DNA of 31,957 bases from Opitutia bacterium UBA7876 (GCA_002500665.1 DLRY01000057.1:534-32490), one strand, 5' to 3'. Positions 1 through 9,208 are shown, counted from the first letter of the stretch. Notes: generated by a model from the letters alone, not told the origin. Translations and numbers: made by a program.

Positions 1-1041
1 GCGCAGGGCGGCGCTGCGCTTCTTCCACTGAGTGGGGGTCTGGAAACGGGGGTCGGCCTCAAGGAGGAAATCCTCCACGGAGGGGGCCTGAAATTTTTCC
101 ACTCGGTGGCTGGCCCGGGCGAGTAGGAGAGCGTCGGGGTTGCCGGAGATGCGCCGCTGGAGCTCCGTGGCTTTGTCTAGGAGTTCGCGCGTAAGCAGGT
201 AGACTTGGCTGCCGTGACGGACGTGGTTCTGTCCGGTGGCGAGGGCATGCTCGAGCTCGTCGGGAGGAACCTCGCCGGCCTCGATGCGTACCTCGACCTC
301 GGCTCCCTCGTCGTCTTCGGTGGCAGAGGTCCGCAGTTCGGCCCTCATGATGCCGGAGGTGAGGCGACGGAAGTTCTCTGTGAACTCGGCCTCGTGGTCG
401 AGTTCGAGCTCCTCCTGATGGGCGGCTAGGAAGTCGAGCACTCTGGATGGATCGCGTAGCCACCACCAATGGCGGTGGGACCGATCGCGAAGGAAGTTCC
501 ACTCGCGCATCAGCCTGAGAACCTCCTTGTATCCGGGGTGCTCGGAGGAGGGCAGGATGATGCGCAGGTATTCGGTCGAGCCCTCGACCTCGATGGGCGG
601 GCCCTCGTAGTCGGGCTCGCTGAAGACCGGCTCGGGTTCCGGGTCGGGAACCTCGTCGACTTCGCGTACCGGGCGGGGGGGCTCGGGCTGGCTGAACGGG
701 ATGAAGTCGCTCACCCCGACGAGTTCGTCGCCCGCCCACTCGATGGCCCGATTGGGATCGTTGGCGGGGTAGAAGCAAGGGACCCCTTGAAGAAACTTGA
801 GCAGTTCGCCGGCCTGGGCTAGGTCGAGTTGGATGAAGGAGGAGATCGTTCCCCCGCACCACTGGGAGAGAGCAAAGAGGGCGGAGCGTTCGGAATCGGA
901 AAGTTCGCCGAAGGAGGCGGGATTGGCTTTCTCCGGAGCTATTCTTTCCCCCCGGTCGTCCTCGAGCTCGATCTTGGCGGGGATGGCGTTTCTCTGGACG
1001 CACCCGGCGAGGGTGGGGGGAAGGAGGATGCGCAGCCTCAC
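1..1041 (-). CDS. N-terminal part of a large protein, probably an SNF2-family helicase (partial, runs off left edge)
   Basis: An open frame of 347 codons with no stop reaches position 1, so only the N-terminus is present. I translated it by hand, because the more obvious long ORF here is an arginine-rich shadow. The protein is rich in Glu, Pro and Trp. It contains a proline/glutamate linker near residues 127-160, a WWW cluster near residue 200 and, at the edge, the stretch TPTQWKKRSAALR. That layout resembles the helicase-associated region preceding the ATPase domain of bacterial SNF2 proteins, but no helicase motif lies in the window, so the assignment is tentative. The start is taken as GTG at 1041, 10 bases after the alaS stop. 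The frame stays open upstream, and a TTG inside alaS is an alternative start. It probably belongs to the leuB-alaS transcription unit. Confidence 0.6.
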   Translation of the reverse strand, partial: MRLRILLPPTLAGCVQRNAIPAKIELEDDRGERIAPEKANPASFGELSDSERSALFALSQWCGGTISSFIQLDLAQAGELLKFLQGVPCFYPANDPNRAIEWAGDELVGVSDFIPFSQPEPPRPVREVDEVPDPEPEPVFSEPDYEGPPIEVEGSTEYLRIILPSSEHPGYKEVLRLMREWNFLRDRSHRHWWWLRDPSRVLDFLAAHQEELELDHEAEFTENFRRLTSGIMRAELRTSATEDDEGAEVEVRIEAGEVPPDELEHALATGQNHVRHGSQVYLLTRELLDKATELQRRISGNPDALLLARASHRVEKFQAPSVEDFLLEADPRFQTPTQWKKRSAALR

Positions 1042-1051
1042 GGATCGGGCT

Positions 1052-3727
1052 TCAGGAAAATGAAATCGCTCCAATGGCCTCCGCCAAGTCTTTGCCGGCA
1101 GGGGCGCCGCCCATCGCGAAATCGGGCTTGCCACCGCCCTTGCCCCCGAGCTTTTCCGCGAGGATCCCGAGGTACTTGCCGGCCTGGTGACCGGCTTCCA
1201 CGGCCTCCTCGGAGCAGATGCAAACCAGTCCGCACTTTCCGCAGCTCTCGCTGGCCAACAAGACCACCGAGGGGGTGGCCCGCTTGTTGATCTGGGCGGC
1301 GAGGGAACGCAGGTCGTTGGGCGAGAGGTCGGGGACTACGGCCTTCACGAAGCGCAGGTCGCCCGCTTGCTCGGCTTGCCCGATGAGTTTGTCGGCCAGC
1401 CCGGCTTGTCCCTTTTGCTCGAAGGATTTCAGCTTCTTGTGGAGCTCCTTGGCCTTGTCCTGCATCTGGACGATGCGCCCGGGAAGTTCCTCGGGCTTGC
1501 AGGCCAGTTGGCGCGTCAGGAGGTTGACCTGGGTGATGCGCTCATCTGCCCATTGATATGCGGAGATACCCGCCACGGCCTCGATCCGGCGGGTGCCGGC
1601 GGCGATGGCGGATTCGCTCACGATACGAAGGGATCCGATCTCGCCGGCGGAGGACACGTGGGTTCCTCCGCAAAGTTCCTTGCTCCAGCCACCGAGGTCG
1701 ACCACCCTCACCTTGTCCCCGTACTTGTCGCCGAAAAAGGCGATGACGTCTTCGGGTTTTTCGGCGAAGGGGATCTCGTAGGCCTCGAGGGAATCGTTCA
1801 GGAGGAGCTTCTCGTTCGAAAGACGCTCGATCTCGGCCAGTTGATCGGGCTTGACCCCCTCGAAATGGGAAAAATCGAAGCGCAGGCGCTCGGGCTCGAC
1901 GAGTGAACCGGCTTGGCGGATATGGTCGCCCAAGACTTCGCGAAGGGCCCAGTGCAGGACGTGGGTGGCGGTATGATGGCGCTGGATGGCCTTCCTTCTT
2001 TCCAGATCGACGCTGAGGGACGCCGGCTTGCCCGCAGGCCCAGAGAGTCCGTCGGCTGCCTCCAATTGGTGGAGGAAGCGTCCCGAGGAGTCCTTGTGGA
2101 CGTTTCGCACGATAAGGGTCCGGTCCTCCAGCGAAATCGATCCGGAATCCCCGACCTGTCCTCCCATCTCGGCGTAGAAGGGGGTCTTGTCGAGAACCAG
2201 AAAAGCGTCGTCGTCCTGCTCGATGAGGTCGATGACCGTTGCTTCGCAGCCTTCGAGGTTGGATGGCTCGTAACCTACGAACTCGGTGGCGTCCGCCCCG
2301 TCGGCATCCTCGCTCACGAGAACGTCGACGGACTTATGGGCCTCCCGACCGCGCTGGCGTTGCTTCTCCATCTCGCTCTCAAAAGCCTTCTCGTCCACGA
2401 TCAGGTTTCGCTCGCGGGCCATCAACTGAGTGAGGTCGAGAGGGAAGCCGTAGGTGTCGTAGAGCTTGAAGGCGAATTCTCCGGAAAGCGTTCCCTCCGC
2501 CTCCAGACCGTCGGCCTCCGAGGTGAAGAGCTCGATGCCTCGGTCGAGGGTCTTGTTGAAGGATTCCTCCTCCGACCGAAGGGTTTTTTCAATGAGCTCG
2601 GCCCGATCCTCAAGCTCGGGGAAGACGTCGCTCATCTGCTTGACCAGCACGGGGGCCAGTTTGTGGAAGAAAGGTTCGGAAAAGCCGAGGGTCCGTCCGT
2701 AGCGGATGGCCCTGCGCAGGATCCTTCGGAGCACATAGTTGCGATCGCTGTTGCCAGGGAGAATGCCGTCGGCGATGGAGAAGCTGAGGGCCCGGAGGTG
2801 ATCCCCGATTACCCGGAAGGCGACGTCGATTTCCTCCTGTCCCCCGGAGGGAGCCCCGTCCGCGGGCAGGGTGGAGGCGTATGTCTTGCCCGAGAGCTCG
2901 GCCAGCTTGGCGAAGATGGGAGAGAAGACGTCGGTGTCGTAATTGGATACGGGCTTGGAGAAATCGGTGAAGCCGTTCGTCGACTGGATGACTGCGGCCA
3001 CCCGCTCGAAACCCATCCCGGTATCCACGTGCTGGGCCGAGAGGGGAGAGAAATTGCCCTCGCGATCGGCGTTGAACTGGATGAAGACGAGGTTCCAGAT
3101 TTCGATGCAGAGATGGGAGTCGGCATTTACGAGCTTCCCTTCGCTTTTCCCGTCCAGGGTGAGGTCGAGGTGTAGCTCGCTGCAGGGCCCGCATGGGCCG
3201 GTCTCGCCCATCATCCAGAAATTGTCCTTCTTGTCGCCCGTCACGACGTGGACGGCCGGGTCCAGGCCGGCCTTCTCGAAGATGCCCGACCAGATGGAAT
3301 GGGCCTCCCCGTCGAACTCAGCGGGATCGCCCTCCTTGGGCTGGTAGACCGTTGCGTAGAGCCGATCGGCGGGGAAATTCCAGGTATCTACCAACAATTC
3401 CCAGCTCCACTCGATAGCTTCTTTCTTGAAATAGTCGCCGAAGGACCAGTTGCCGAGCATCTCGAAGAAAGTGTGGTGGTAGGTGTCGAAGCCGACGTCC
3501 TCCAAGTCGTTGTGCTTGCCGCCCGCCCGGATGCATTTCTGGGTGTCCGCTACCCGGGCGAAGGGAGCCTGCTGGTCCCCTAGGAAGTAGGGAACGAACT
3601 GGTTCATTCCGGCGTTGGTGAAGAGCAGGTTGGGGGATTCGGGCAACAGGGGGGCGGAGGGCACCAGCTTATGCTCCTTCGATGCGAAGAAATCGAGAAA
3701 GGACTGTCTGATCTCCCTAGCGTTCAC
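1052..3727 (-). CDS. alaS: Alanyl-tRNA synthetase
   Basis: The 891-residue protein charges tRNA-Ala with alanine in the cytoplasm and edits mischarged serine or glycine. The class II catalytic core is at the N-terminus, with FTNAGMNQF near residues 36-44 and the HHTFFEMLGNWSFGDYF region near 84-100. The editing domain carries the zinc-binding HxxxH (His585, His589) and CGGTH (Cys686, His690). The C-terminal DHHA1-type domain ends in the usual glycine-rich GGKGGGKPDFAMGG segment. The length is normal for the family. The start codon is GTG, 12 bases after the leuB stop, with AGGG at the leuB stop as a weak ribosome site. Tight spacing suggests cotranscription with leuB and the downstream SNF2-like gene. 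Identification is secure. Confidence 0.98.
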   Translation of the reverse strand: MNAREIRQSFLDFFASKEHKLVPSAPLLPESPNLLFTNAGMNQFVPYFLGDQQAPFARVADTQKCIRAGGKHNDLEDVGFDTYHHTFFEMLGNWSFGDYFKKEAIEWSWELLVDTWNFPADRLYATVYQPKEGDPAEFDGEAHSIWSGIFEKAGLDPAVHVVTGDKKDNFWMMGETGPCGPCSELHLDLTLDGKSEGKLVNADSHLCIEIWNLVFIQFNADREGNFSPLSAQHVDTGMGFERVAAVIQSTNGFTDFSKPVSNYDTDVFSPIFAKLAELSGKTYASTLPADGAPSGGQEEIDVAFRVIGDHLRALSFSIADGILPGNSDRNYVLRRILRRAIRYGRTLGFSEPFFHKLAPVLVKQMSDVFPELEDRAELIEKTLRSEEESFNKTLDRGIELFTSEADGLEAEGTLSGEFAFKLYDTYGFPLDLTQLMARERNLIVDEKAFESEMEKQRQRGREAHKSVDVLVSEDADGADATEFVGYEPSNLEGCEATVIDLIEQDDDAFLVLDKTPFYAEMGGQVGDSGSISLEDRTLIVRNVHKDSSGRFLHQLEAADGLSGPAGKPASLSVDLERRKAIQRHHTATHVLHWALREVLGDHIRQAGSLVEPERLRFDFSHFEGVKPDQLAEIERLSNEKLLLNDSLEAYEIPFAEKPEDVIAFFGDKYGDKVRVVDLGGWSKELCGGTHVSSAGEIGSLRIVSESAIAAGTRRIEAVAGISAYQWADERITQVNLLTRQLACKPEELPGRIVQMQDKAKELHKKLKSFEQKGQAGLADKLIGQAEQAGDLRFVKAVVPDLSPNDLRSLAAQINKRATPSVVLLASESCGKCGLVCICSEEAVEAGHQAGKYLGILAEKLGGKGGGKPDFAMGGAPAGKDLAEAIGAISFS

Positions 3728-3739
3728 AAGCGTCGCGCC

Positions 3740-4843
3740 CTAATCGAGGCGGTCCATTATGGCCCGGCCCATTTCCGCCGTTCCCACGGAATCGCCTCCC
3801 TGGGCGAGGTCGCCGGTGCGAAACCCGGCCTTGATGGTGTCCTTGACCGCTTGTTCGATGGCGGCGGCGGCTTCCTCCAGCCCGAAGCTGTAGCGGAGCA
3901 TGAGGGCGGCGCTTAGGACTTGGGCGCATGGGTTGGCCAGTCCTTGGCCGGCAATGTCCGGGGCGGTGCCCCCGGCCGGCTCGTAGAGTCCGAAGGGAAG
4001 GGAGAGAGAGTTTTCGCGGGCTCCAAGGCTGGCCGAGGCCAGCATCCCGAGGGAACCGCAGATCACTGCCAACTCGTCGGAAAGGATGTCCCCGAACATG
4101 TTCTCGGTGACCAGGACGTCGAACTGGTTGGGGTCGCGCACCAGCTGCATGGCGGCATTGTCGACGTACATGTGGGAAAGCTCGATCGAACCGTCCAGCC
4201 TTTCCACGCACTCCGTTACGATCCGTCTCCAAAGGACCGAGGTTTCGAGGACGTTGGCCTTGTCCACGGAGCATATCTTTCCGCCCCTCAGGGAAGCCGC
4301 CCGGACTGCAATTTCCGTGATCCGCTCGATTTCGCCGCTTCGGTAAACCATGGTGTCGATTGCTTCTTCCTCTCCGTTTTCGAGGGTCTCGGTACGCTTG
4401 GGCTGGCCGAAGTAGACGCCCCCCGTCAGTTCGCGCACGCACAAAACGTCGATGCCGTTGGCCACGGTTTGGGGGCGCAAGGGGGAAAGGTCGGCCAATT
4501 CGGGGTAGAGGTTGCCGGGGCGCAGGTTGGCAAAGAGCTCGAAGGCTTTTCGGAGGGGGAGGAGGGCGGCTCTCTCCGGTTGCTCTTTGGGGGGCAGGTT
4601 TTCCCACTTGGGTCCGCCTACGGAGCCGAAAAGGATGGCGTCAGCCTGCTCGCAGGCCGAAAGCGTGGAGTCGGGCAGGGCCTTACCGTGGTTGTCGATG
4701 CCGATTCCACCGACGTCGTGAGAGGTGGCCTCGACTTGGAAATCGTGCTTGGGCCCCAAGGCGTCGAGGACGTCGAGGGCGACCTTCATGACCTCCGGTC
4801 CGATCCCGTCTCCGGGCAGGGTTGTGAAGCGTAAGGTTTTCAT
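3740..4843 (-). CDS. leuB: 3-isopropylmalate dehydrogenase
   Basis: The 367-residue enzyme oxidises and decarboxylates 3-isopropylmalate with NAD in leucine biosynthesis. Visible family motifs are GDGIGPEV near residue 11, SVGGPKW near 73, the DKANVLETS segment, the YVDNAAMQL substrate/dimer region, the FGDILSDE metal-binding segment and the EPAGGTAPDIAG cofactor loop. The frame remains open far upstream, antisense to nusA, but family similarity begins exactly at MKTLRFTTLPGDG, so ATG 4843 is the real start. No strong Shine-Dalgarno precedes it. It is divergent from nusA and is followed closely by alaS, probably in one operon. No other leucine genes (leuA, leuC, leuD) are in the window. Confidence 0.97.
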   Translation of the reverse strand: MKTLRFTTLPGDGIGPEVMKVALDVLDALGPKHDFQVEATSHDVGGIGIDNHGKALPDSTLSACEQADAILFGSVGGPKWENLPPKEQPERAALLPLRKAFELFANLRPGNLYPELADLSPLRPQTVANGIDVLCVRELTGGVYFGQPKRTETLENGEEEAIDTMVYRSGEIERITEIAVRAASLRGGKICSVDKANVLETSVLWRRIVTECVERLDGSIELSHMYVDNAAMQLVRDPNQFDVLVTENMFGDILSDELAVICGSLGMLASASLGARENSLSLPFGLYEPAGGTAPDIAGQGLANPCAQVLSAALMLRYSFGLEEAAAAIEQAVKDTIKAGFRTGDLAQGGDSVGTAEMGRAIMDRLD

Positions 4844-4922
4844 GGGAAAAGAGCATCCATAAAGGATCGTGACGAGTCTGCAACGATGAAAACCGATCAA
4901 GGTGTCCGCATGGATGAATACA

Positions 4923-4950
4923 TTGACAATTTGCCGTGTACTTGTATAGT
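4923..4950 (+). promoter_or_regulatory. Sigma-70-like promoter for nusA operon
   Basis: TTGACA at 4923-4928 and TATAGT at 4945-4950 are separated by 16 bases. The -35 is a perfect consensus and the -10 differs at one position. A start of transcription near 4956-4958 would give a leader of about 88 bases before the nusA ATG, and that leader contains the terminator-like hairpin at 4984-5007. It lies in the leuB/nusA divergent gap. The prediction is from sequence only. Confidence 0.7.
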
Positions 4951-4983
4951 GATTTCCTTCTAGTACAGTCTCATCCGAAAAGG

Positions 4984-5007
4984 AGCGGGCATTGCTCGCT
5001 TTTTTTT
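4984..5007 (+). terminator. Intrinsic terminator-like hairpin in nusA leader (candidate attenuator)
   Basis: AGCGGGC (4984-4990) pairs with GCTCGCT (4994-5000) as a 7-bp stem with one G-U pair and an ATT loop. A run of eight T (5000-5007) follows. No gene on the plus strand ends just upstream, since leuB is on the other strand. The hairpin sits between the predicted promoter and the nusA start, so it could stop transcription before nusA. Because NusA itself enhances pausing and intrinsic termination, feedback control of nusA by attenuation is a natural reading. The regulatory role is inference. Confidence 0.65.
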
Positions 5008-5044
5008 GTCCTATTTTCCAAAACCATACAAAACAGCCAAGATC

Positions 5045-6331
5045 ATGAGTAGTGAAATTCTCGCAGTTCTTGAATACATGGAGAAAGAGAAGGGTATCAG
5101 CCGAGAGGATATGATCGCCACGATTGAGAGCGCCGTCAAGGCGGCCGCGGAAAGGGGGATCAATGCGCCCGGGGACGTGCGGGTCGAAATCAGCCCCAAA
5201 ACCGGCGCCATGCAGGCCTGGAGCCAACTCGAGGTGGTCGAGTCCGTTTCCGACACGGCCAAGGAAATCCACGTCGACAAGGCCCGTTTGTACGCCAAAA
5301 ACCCGGAAGTGGGTGATATCGTCGAGCGTGAGATGGATCCATCCTATCTCGGGCGGATTGCCGCCAAGACCGCCGAGCAGGCCATCAAGCAAAGACTCCG
5401 CCAATTCGAGAAGGAACATATTTACGACGAGTTTCGCGACCAAGTCGGAAGTCTCGTGACGGGCACGGTCAGGCGCAAGGAGAGGGGAGACCTCATCGTG
5501 GAGGTAGGCAAGGCGGAAGCCCTTCTGCCCTGGCGTGAGCGCGTCCCGGGTGAGGACTGGGTTCCCGGTGAACGCATTCGTTGCCTGCTCAACAAGCTCG
5601 AGCAACATGGGCGTGGTCCGGAATTGATTCTTAGTCGCTCCAGCTTGAATTTCGTACGCAAGCTTTTCGAGATGGAAGTCGCCGAGATCGCCGACGGAAC
5701 CGTTACTCTGGCGGCCATGGCCCGCGAACCCGGTTATCGTACCAAGGTTTGCGTGAGGAGTTCCGACCCGAAAGTGGATCCGGTGGGTGCCTGCGTTGGG
5801 GCCCGGGGAGCCCGCGTCAAGAGCATCGTTCGCGAAATGAATGGCGAAAAGGTAGACATCGTACGCTGGTTCGAGGATCCGGTCGAGCAACTTGGCGAGG
5901 CTCTCAAGCCCGCCGTTCCACAGAACGTCAACCTGGACCGGGACAAGAGAAGGATGTATTTCGAGGTGGTGGAGGACGACTTGTCGGTGGCCATTGGCCG
6001 AAAGGGCATCAATGCCCGACTAACTTCCCGCCTGCTTGGATGGAAGCTGGATATCGGGAAGGTCGAGGTCAAGGAAGTCGGCTTCGATGAGCGCAAGGCC
6101 AAGGCGGCCGAGGCTCTTACCTCCGTGGGCATCGAATTCGAAGTCGCCGATAGGCTGGTTGCCTTCGGTCTGGTCAGCCCGGAGGCCTTCGAGGGCGTGA
6201 CGGCGGAAGACCTGGTCGGACTCGGCTTCGAGGATCCCGTCGCCCAGGATATTCTCTCGAAAGTTTCGGTCGGTTCCAATGAAGCCGATGAGCCCGAAGC
6301 CGAAGCCGAGGAAGAGTCCAAAAACGACTAG
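5045..6331 (+). CDS. nusA: Transcription termination/antitermination factor NusA
   Basis: NusA (428 residues) binds RNA polymerase and nascent RNA and modulates pausing, termination and antitermination. The N-terminal polymerase-binding domain covers roughly residues 1-125. An S1 domain follows (GSLVTGTVRRKERGDLIVEVG onward, about 130-200), then two KH domains with VGARGARV and AIGRKGINARL as their GxxG-containing cores. One helix-hairpin-helix acidic repeat (about 360-410) and an acidic tail complete it. The start is ATG 5045 (MSSEILAVLEY), where family similarity begins; an upstream TTG at 5006 falls in the hairpin T-tract. No clear Shine-Dalgarno is visible. It is first in nusA-infB-rbfA. 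rimP, which often precedes nusA, is absent. Confidence 0.97.
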   Translation: MSSEILAVLEYMEKEKGISREDMIATIESAVKAAAERGINAPGDVRVEISPKTGAMQAWSQLEVVESVSDTAKEIHVDKARLYAKNPEVGDIVEREMDPSYLGRIAAKTAEQAIKQRLRQFEKEHIYDEFRDQVGSLVTGTVRRKERGDLIVEVGKAEALLPWRERVPGEDWVPGERIRCLLNKLEQHGRGPELILSRSSLNFVRKLFEMEVAEIADGTVTLAAMAREPGYRTKVCVRSSDPKVDPVGACVGARGARVKSIVREMNGEKVDIVRWFEDPVEQLGEALKPAVPQNVNLDRDKRRMYFEVVEDDLSVAIGRKGINARLTSRLLGWKLDIGKVEVKEVGFDERKAKAAEALTSVGIEFEVADRLVAFGLVSPEAFEGVTAEDLVGLGFEDPVAQDILSKVSVGSNEADEPEAEAEEESKND

Positions 6332-6346
6332 TTAGCCAAGAATTTC

Positions 6347-8674
6347 ATGAGTGTCCGCATACATGCCATTGCCAAGGAGGTCGACAAGACCAGCAAGGAA
6401 ATCCTCGAGATTCTCCAAAAGCGCGGATACGACGTAAAGAGCGCCTCATCCACACTCGACAACATTACCGCTCAATCGCTCATCGATGAATTTAAGATAA
6501 CAGAGCAAGAGGATGCCGTCTCCGAGCCCCCGCCTGCCGAGCCTGACGAATCCGCTTCCGATGAAGAGGAGTCGAGCGATGAGGACTCCGCTTCCGCGGA
6601 TTCAGGCAGCGTTCCAATCGTCAAGAGCAAGGCCGATCTCGAAAAGGAAAGACTGGAGAAGGAAGAGCTTGAAAACCCGCCTGATGAATCGGGGGATGAT
6701 GAGGAAACGGAACCTTCACAAGATGCAGGTTCGGATTCTCCTCAGGGAAAGGCTCCTTCAGTTCCTCCTCCACCAACCAAAAAGGCATCCGCTCCCCCGC
6801 CCCCGACTTCGGCGGGAAAAGCTCCGGTGCCTCCTTCCGTTCCCTCCCCCGGATCCGGGGAGTCGGATGGTGGAGTGGTTGAAGGAAACAAGATCATCCT
6901 GAAGCCTCCCATTGTCGTTCGCGATTTCGCCGGCTTGATCGGGCTCAAGCCTTTTCAATTGATTTCCGAGCTCATGGAAATGGGTATTTTCGCCTCCATG
7001 AACCAGACCGTCGAGGAGGAGGTAGCTCGAAAGATTGCAAAAATCAAGGGTTTTGAGCTTGAGATTAAGCATCGTGGAGAAAAGGCGGATCCGACTGAGA
7101 AGGTAGTGCAGGAGGAGATCGATGAGAATGACGAGAAATTCCTCAAGACTCGCCCGCCCGTGGTTTGTATCCTTGGACACGTCGACCATGGAAAAACCAC
7201 TCTTCTCGACACCATTCGCAAGGCAAACGTCGTTGCCGGCGAGGCTGGTGGCATAACCCAGCACGTCGGAGCCTATCAGATCGAGCGCAACGGTCAGAAG
7301 ATCACTTTCATCGATACGCCCGGCCACGCCGCCTTCTCCAAGATTCGGGAAAGAGGGGCCAACTTGACTGACGTCGCGGTCCTGGTGGTTGCGGCTGATG
7401 ATGGGTTCATGCCCCAGACCGACGAGGCGCTTAAGTTTGCCCAGCGAGCCCAAGGATCCCTCTTGGTGGCCGTTAACAAGATTGACGTCAAAGGGGCCGA
7501 CGTCGAAAAGGTCAAGACCCAGATGCAGGAGCGATCCATCGCTTCCGAGGACTGGGGGGGAGAAGTCGTCACGGTTCCGATTTCCGCCTTGAACGGAGAC
7601 AATGTGGAGGAATTGCTTGATATGATTCTCCTTCAGGCGGAACTGATGGAATTGAAGGCAAACCCGGACGCCGTAAGCGAAGGTGTCGTGGTCGAGGCCC
7701 GTCAAGAGGTCGGACGAGGCGCTACGGCTACCGTAATCGTCCAGAAAGGCACCCTCAAGATAGGAGACTCGGTTCATTGCGGTTCAGTATTCTGCAAGGT
7801 CAAGGCGATGATCGACGACAAGGGCAATCAGGTTAAGTCCGCTCCACCCTCCACCCCCGTTAATATTCTCGGTTGGTCGGGAGTGCCCGACGCAGGGGCC
7901 GTCTTCAAGGGGGCCAAGAACGAGCGCCAGGCCAAAAGAGAGGCTGAGGAATTCGCCTTGGGCGGCAAAAAGCCTGAGGTTGCGCCCGAAGAAACAGCTG
8001 AGGCAGTGGCTGAAGTTTCGGGTGTCGACGCTTTGTTCGCCGCTATTTCAAAGAGTAAGAAGACGACCTATCGGGTCGTTCTGAAAGCCGACGTCCGGGG
8101 TTCCTTGGAAGCACTCATCGGTTCACTAGAGCTCATAGAAAGTGATAAGGTCCTGCTTGAGGTTCTTCAATCGGACGTGGGTCAGGTCACCAAGAACGAC
8201 GTCAAGCTGGCCAACACTTCCGGCGCCGACGTGATTGGTTTCAATGTCAAACTGGAAAATGGCGTCATGGGAGAGGCCAAACACCTCGGCGTGCAGGTTT
8301 TCCAGAACAACATCATTTACGAGATCATCGACTTGGTCAGGGACAATATGGCCGACTTGCTGGAGCCAGAACTGGTTGAGCAGAAGACCGGTCGGGCGGA
8401 GATTCGCCAAGTCTTCAAGGTAAGCAAGGGGCGCACGGTCGCCGGCTCGATGGTCATGGAGGGTGCCATCATCAGAAACAAGGGAGCCCGCCTTATTCGC
8501 AATGGGGAAGTCATCGCGGAGGGTAAGATCGACACTCTCAAGCGCTTTAAGGACGATGTTACTGAAGTCAAGGCCGGCTTCGAGTGCGGTATCCGGCTGG
8601 ATTCCTTCGACAACTACGAAGAAGGGGACGTCTTGGAAACCTTTGAGGTCGAGAAAACTCGTCCAACCCTCTAG
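6347..8674 (+). CDS. infB: Translation initiation factor IF-2
   Basis: This 775-residue GTPase places initiator tRNA on the small ribosomal subunit and promotes subunit joining. The N-terminus has an IF2_N domain (residues about 1-50), then a long acidic, then proline-rich low-complexity linker (about 55-175). A second IF2_N-like domain lies at about 184-240. The G domain has GHVDHGKT (277-284), DTPGH (323-327) and NKID (377-380). Domains II, III and IV follow, ending in the initiator-tRNA-binding C2 region. It starts 15 bases after nusA with no obvious Shine-Dalgarno, so translational coupling to nusA is possible. Identification is secure. Confidence 0.98.
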   Translation: MSVRIHAIAKEVDKTSKEILEILQKRGYDVKSASSTLDNITAQSLIDEFKITEQEDAVSEPPPAEPDESASDEEESSDEDSASADSGSVPIVKSKADLEKERLEKEELENPPDESGDDEETEPSQDAGSDSPQGKAPSVPPPPTKKASAPPPPTSAGKAPVPPSVPSPGSGESDGGVVEGNKIILKPPIVVRDFAGLIGLKPFQLISELMEMGIFASMNQTVEEEVARKIAKIKGFELEIKHRGEKADPTEKVVQEEIDENDEKFLKTRPPVVCILGHVDHGKTTLLDTIRKANVVAGEAGGITQHVGAYQIERNGQKITFIDTPGHAAFSKIRERGANLTDVAVLVVAADDGFMPQTDEALKFAQRAQGSLLVAVNKIDVKGADVEKVKTQMQERSIASEDWGGEVVTVPISALNGDNVEELLDMILLQAELMELKANPDAVSEGVVVEARQEVGRGATATVIVQKGTLKIGDSVHCGSVFCKVKAMIDDKGNQVKSAPPSTPVNILGWSGVPDAGAVFKGAKNERQAKREAEEFALGGKKPEVAPEETAEAVAEVSGVDALFAAISKSKKTTYRVVLKADVRGSLEALIGSLELIESDKVLLEVLQSDVGQVTKNDVKLANTSGADVIGFNVKLENGVMGEAKHLGVQVFQNNIIYEIIDLVRDNMADLLEPELVEQKTGRAEIRQVFKVSKGRTVAGSMVMEGAIIRNKGARLIRNGEVIAEGKIDTLKRFKDDVTEVKAGFECGIRLDSFDNYEEGDVLETFEVEKTRPTL

Positions 8675-8686
8675 CTTTAAGGGAAA

Positions 8687-9067
8687 ATGAGCCTCCGGCT
8701 TGCTCGAGTCAACGAATTGGTAAAGCGCGAAATCGGCAATTACCTCAGGACTCGCTACCGCTCCGAGAGCGTTTGCTGGACCATCACCTCCGTGGAAGTG
8801 GCCGCCGACTTGAGAAATGCCACTGTGGCTTACTCCGTTCTCGGCGACGAAGTCAAGACCCGTGAGGCTCAGGCTTTCTTCCGCAAGCATGCAGGGGAGA
8901 TCCGCAAGGAGGTGAGCCGGCACGTTATCCTCAAGTACTCCCCGCGCTTGCAGTTCGTAAGGGACTACGGGATTGAGCGCGGAAATCGGGTCATGGAAAT
9001 CCTCGACGAACTTGAGGAGGAGGAAAGCGAATCCTCGACGGAAGAGGAAAAGCCAAACGAGACGTAA
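8687..9067 (+). CDS. rbfA: 30S ribosome-binding factor A
   Basis: RbfA (126 residues) binds the immature 30S subunit and helps mature the 5' end of 16S rRNA. The protein starts with the typical helix RLARVNELVKREIGNYL. It contains the KH-like core SVEVAADLRNATVAYSVLG and SPRLQFVRDYGIERGNRV, and ends in an acidic tail. AAGGGA just before the ATG is a usable ribosome site. It lies 12 bases after infB, as in many bacteria. The truB gene that commonly follows is not here; dnaK comes next instead. Confidence 0.94.
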   Translation: MSLRLARVNELVKREIGNYLRTRYRSESVCWTITSVEVAADLRNATVAYSVLGDEVKTREAQAFFRKHAGEIRKEVSRHVILKYSPRLQFVRDYGIERGNRVMEILDELEEEESESSTEEEKPNET

Positions 9068-9146
9068 AGTGTGACGCAGGTGGGGCATCTTGTCCCAAGA
9101 TTCCCGTCCCTTTCCAGTTACGGCCAAGGGTTTAATTACGCATCTA

Positions 9147-9152
9147 TATAAT
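9147..9152 (+). promoter_or_regulatory. Probable -10 element upstream of dnaK
   Basis: TATAAT at 9147-9152 is a perfect -10 hexamer inside an AT-rich patch (about 9130-9180) of an otherwise GC-rich region, 57 bases before the dnaK GTG. No good -35 stands 15-19 bases upstream, and I see neither a sigma-32 type -35 nor a CIRCE inverted repeat. The promoter may therefore depend on an activator or another sigma factor. Low to moderate certainty. Confidence 0.4.
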
Positions 9153-9208
9153 AGTTAGTATCTTGTGTATTGATATGGAAAAGGCGCAGGAGTTGCATAC
9201 CAGAGTGC

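Noticed and set aside
59..1003. 314-codon minus-strand ORF rich in Arg, Pro and Ser
   Set aside because: Composition is that of a shifted frame. A different minus-strand frame over the same bases gives a balanced protein with an open end at the window edge.
1913..3175. 420-codon plus-strand ORF
   Set aside because: Antisense shadow of alaS, caused by GC-rich codon bias; no recognisable domain.
4844..5890. N-terminal extension of the leuB reading frame by about 350 codons
   Set aside because: It is antisense to nusA and its leader, and leuB similarity starts precisely at the ATG at 4843.
9082..9096. Small hairpin after rbfA (GGGGCA with TGTCCC, TCT loop)
   Set aside because: Six pairs including a G-U and no T-run after it; too weak to call a terminator.
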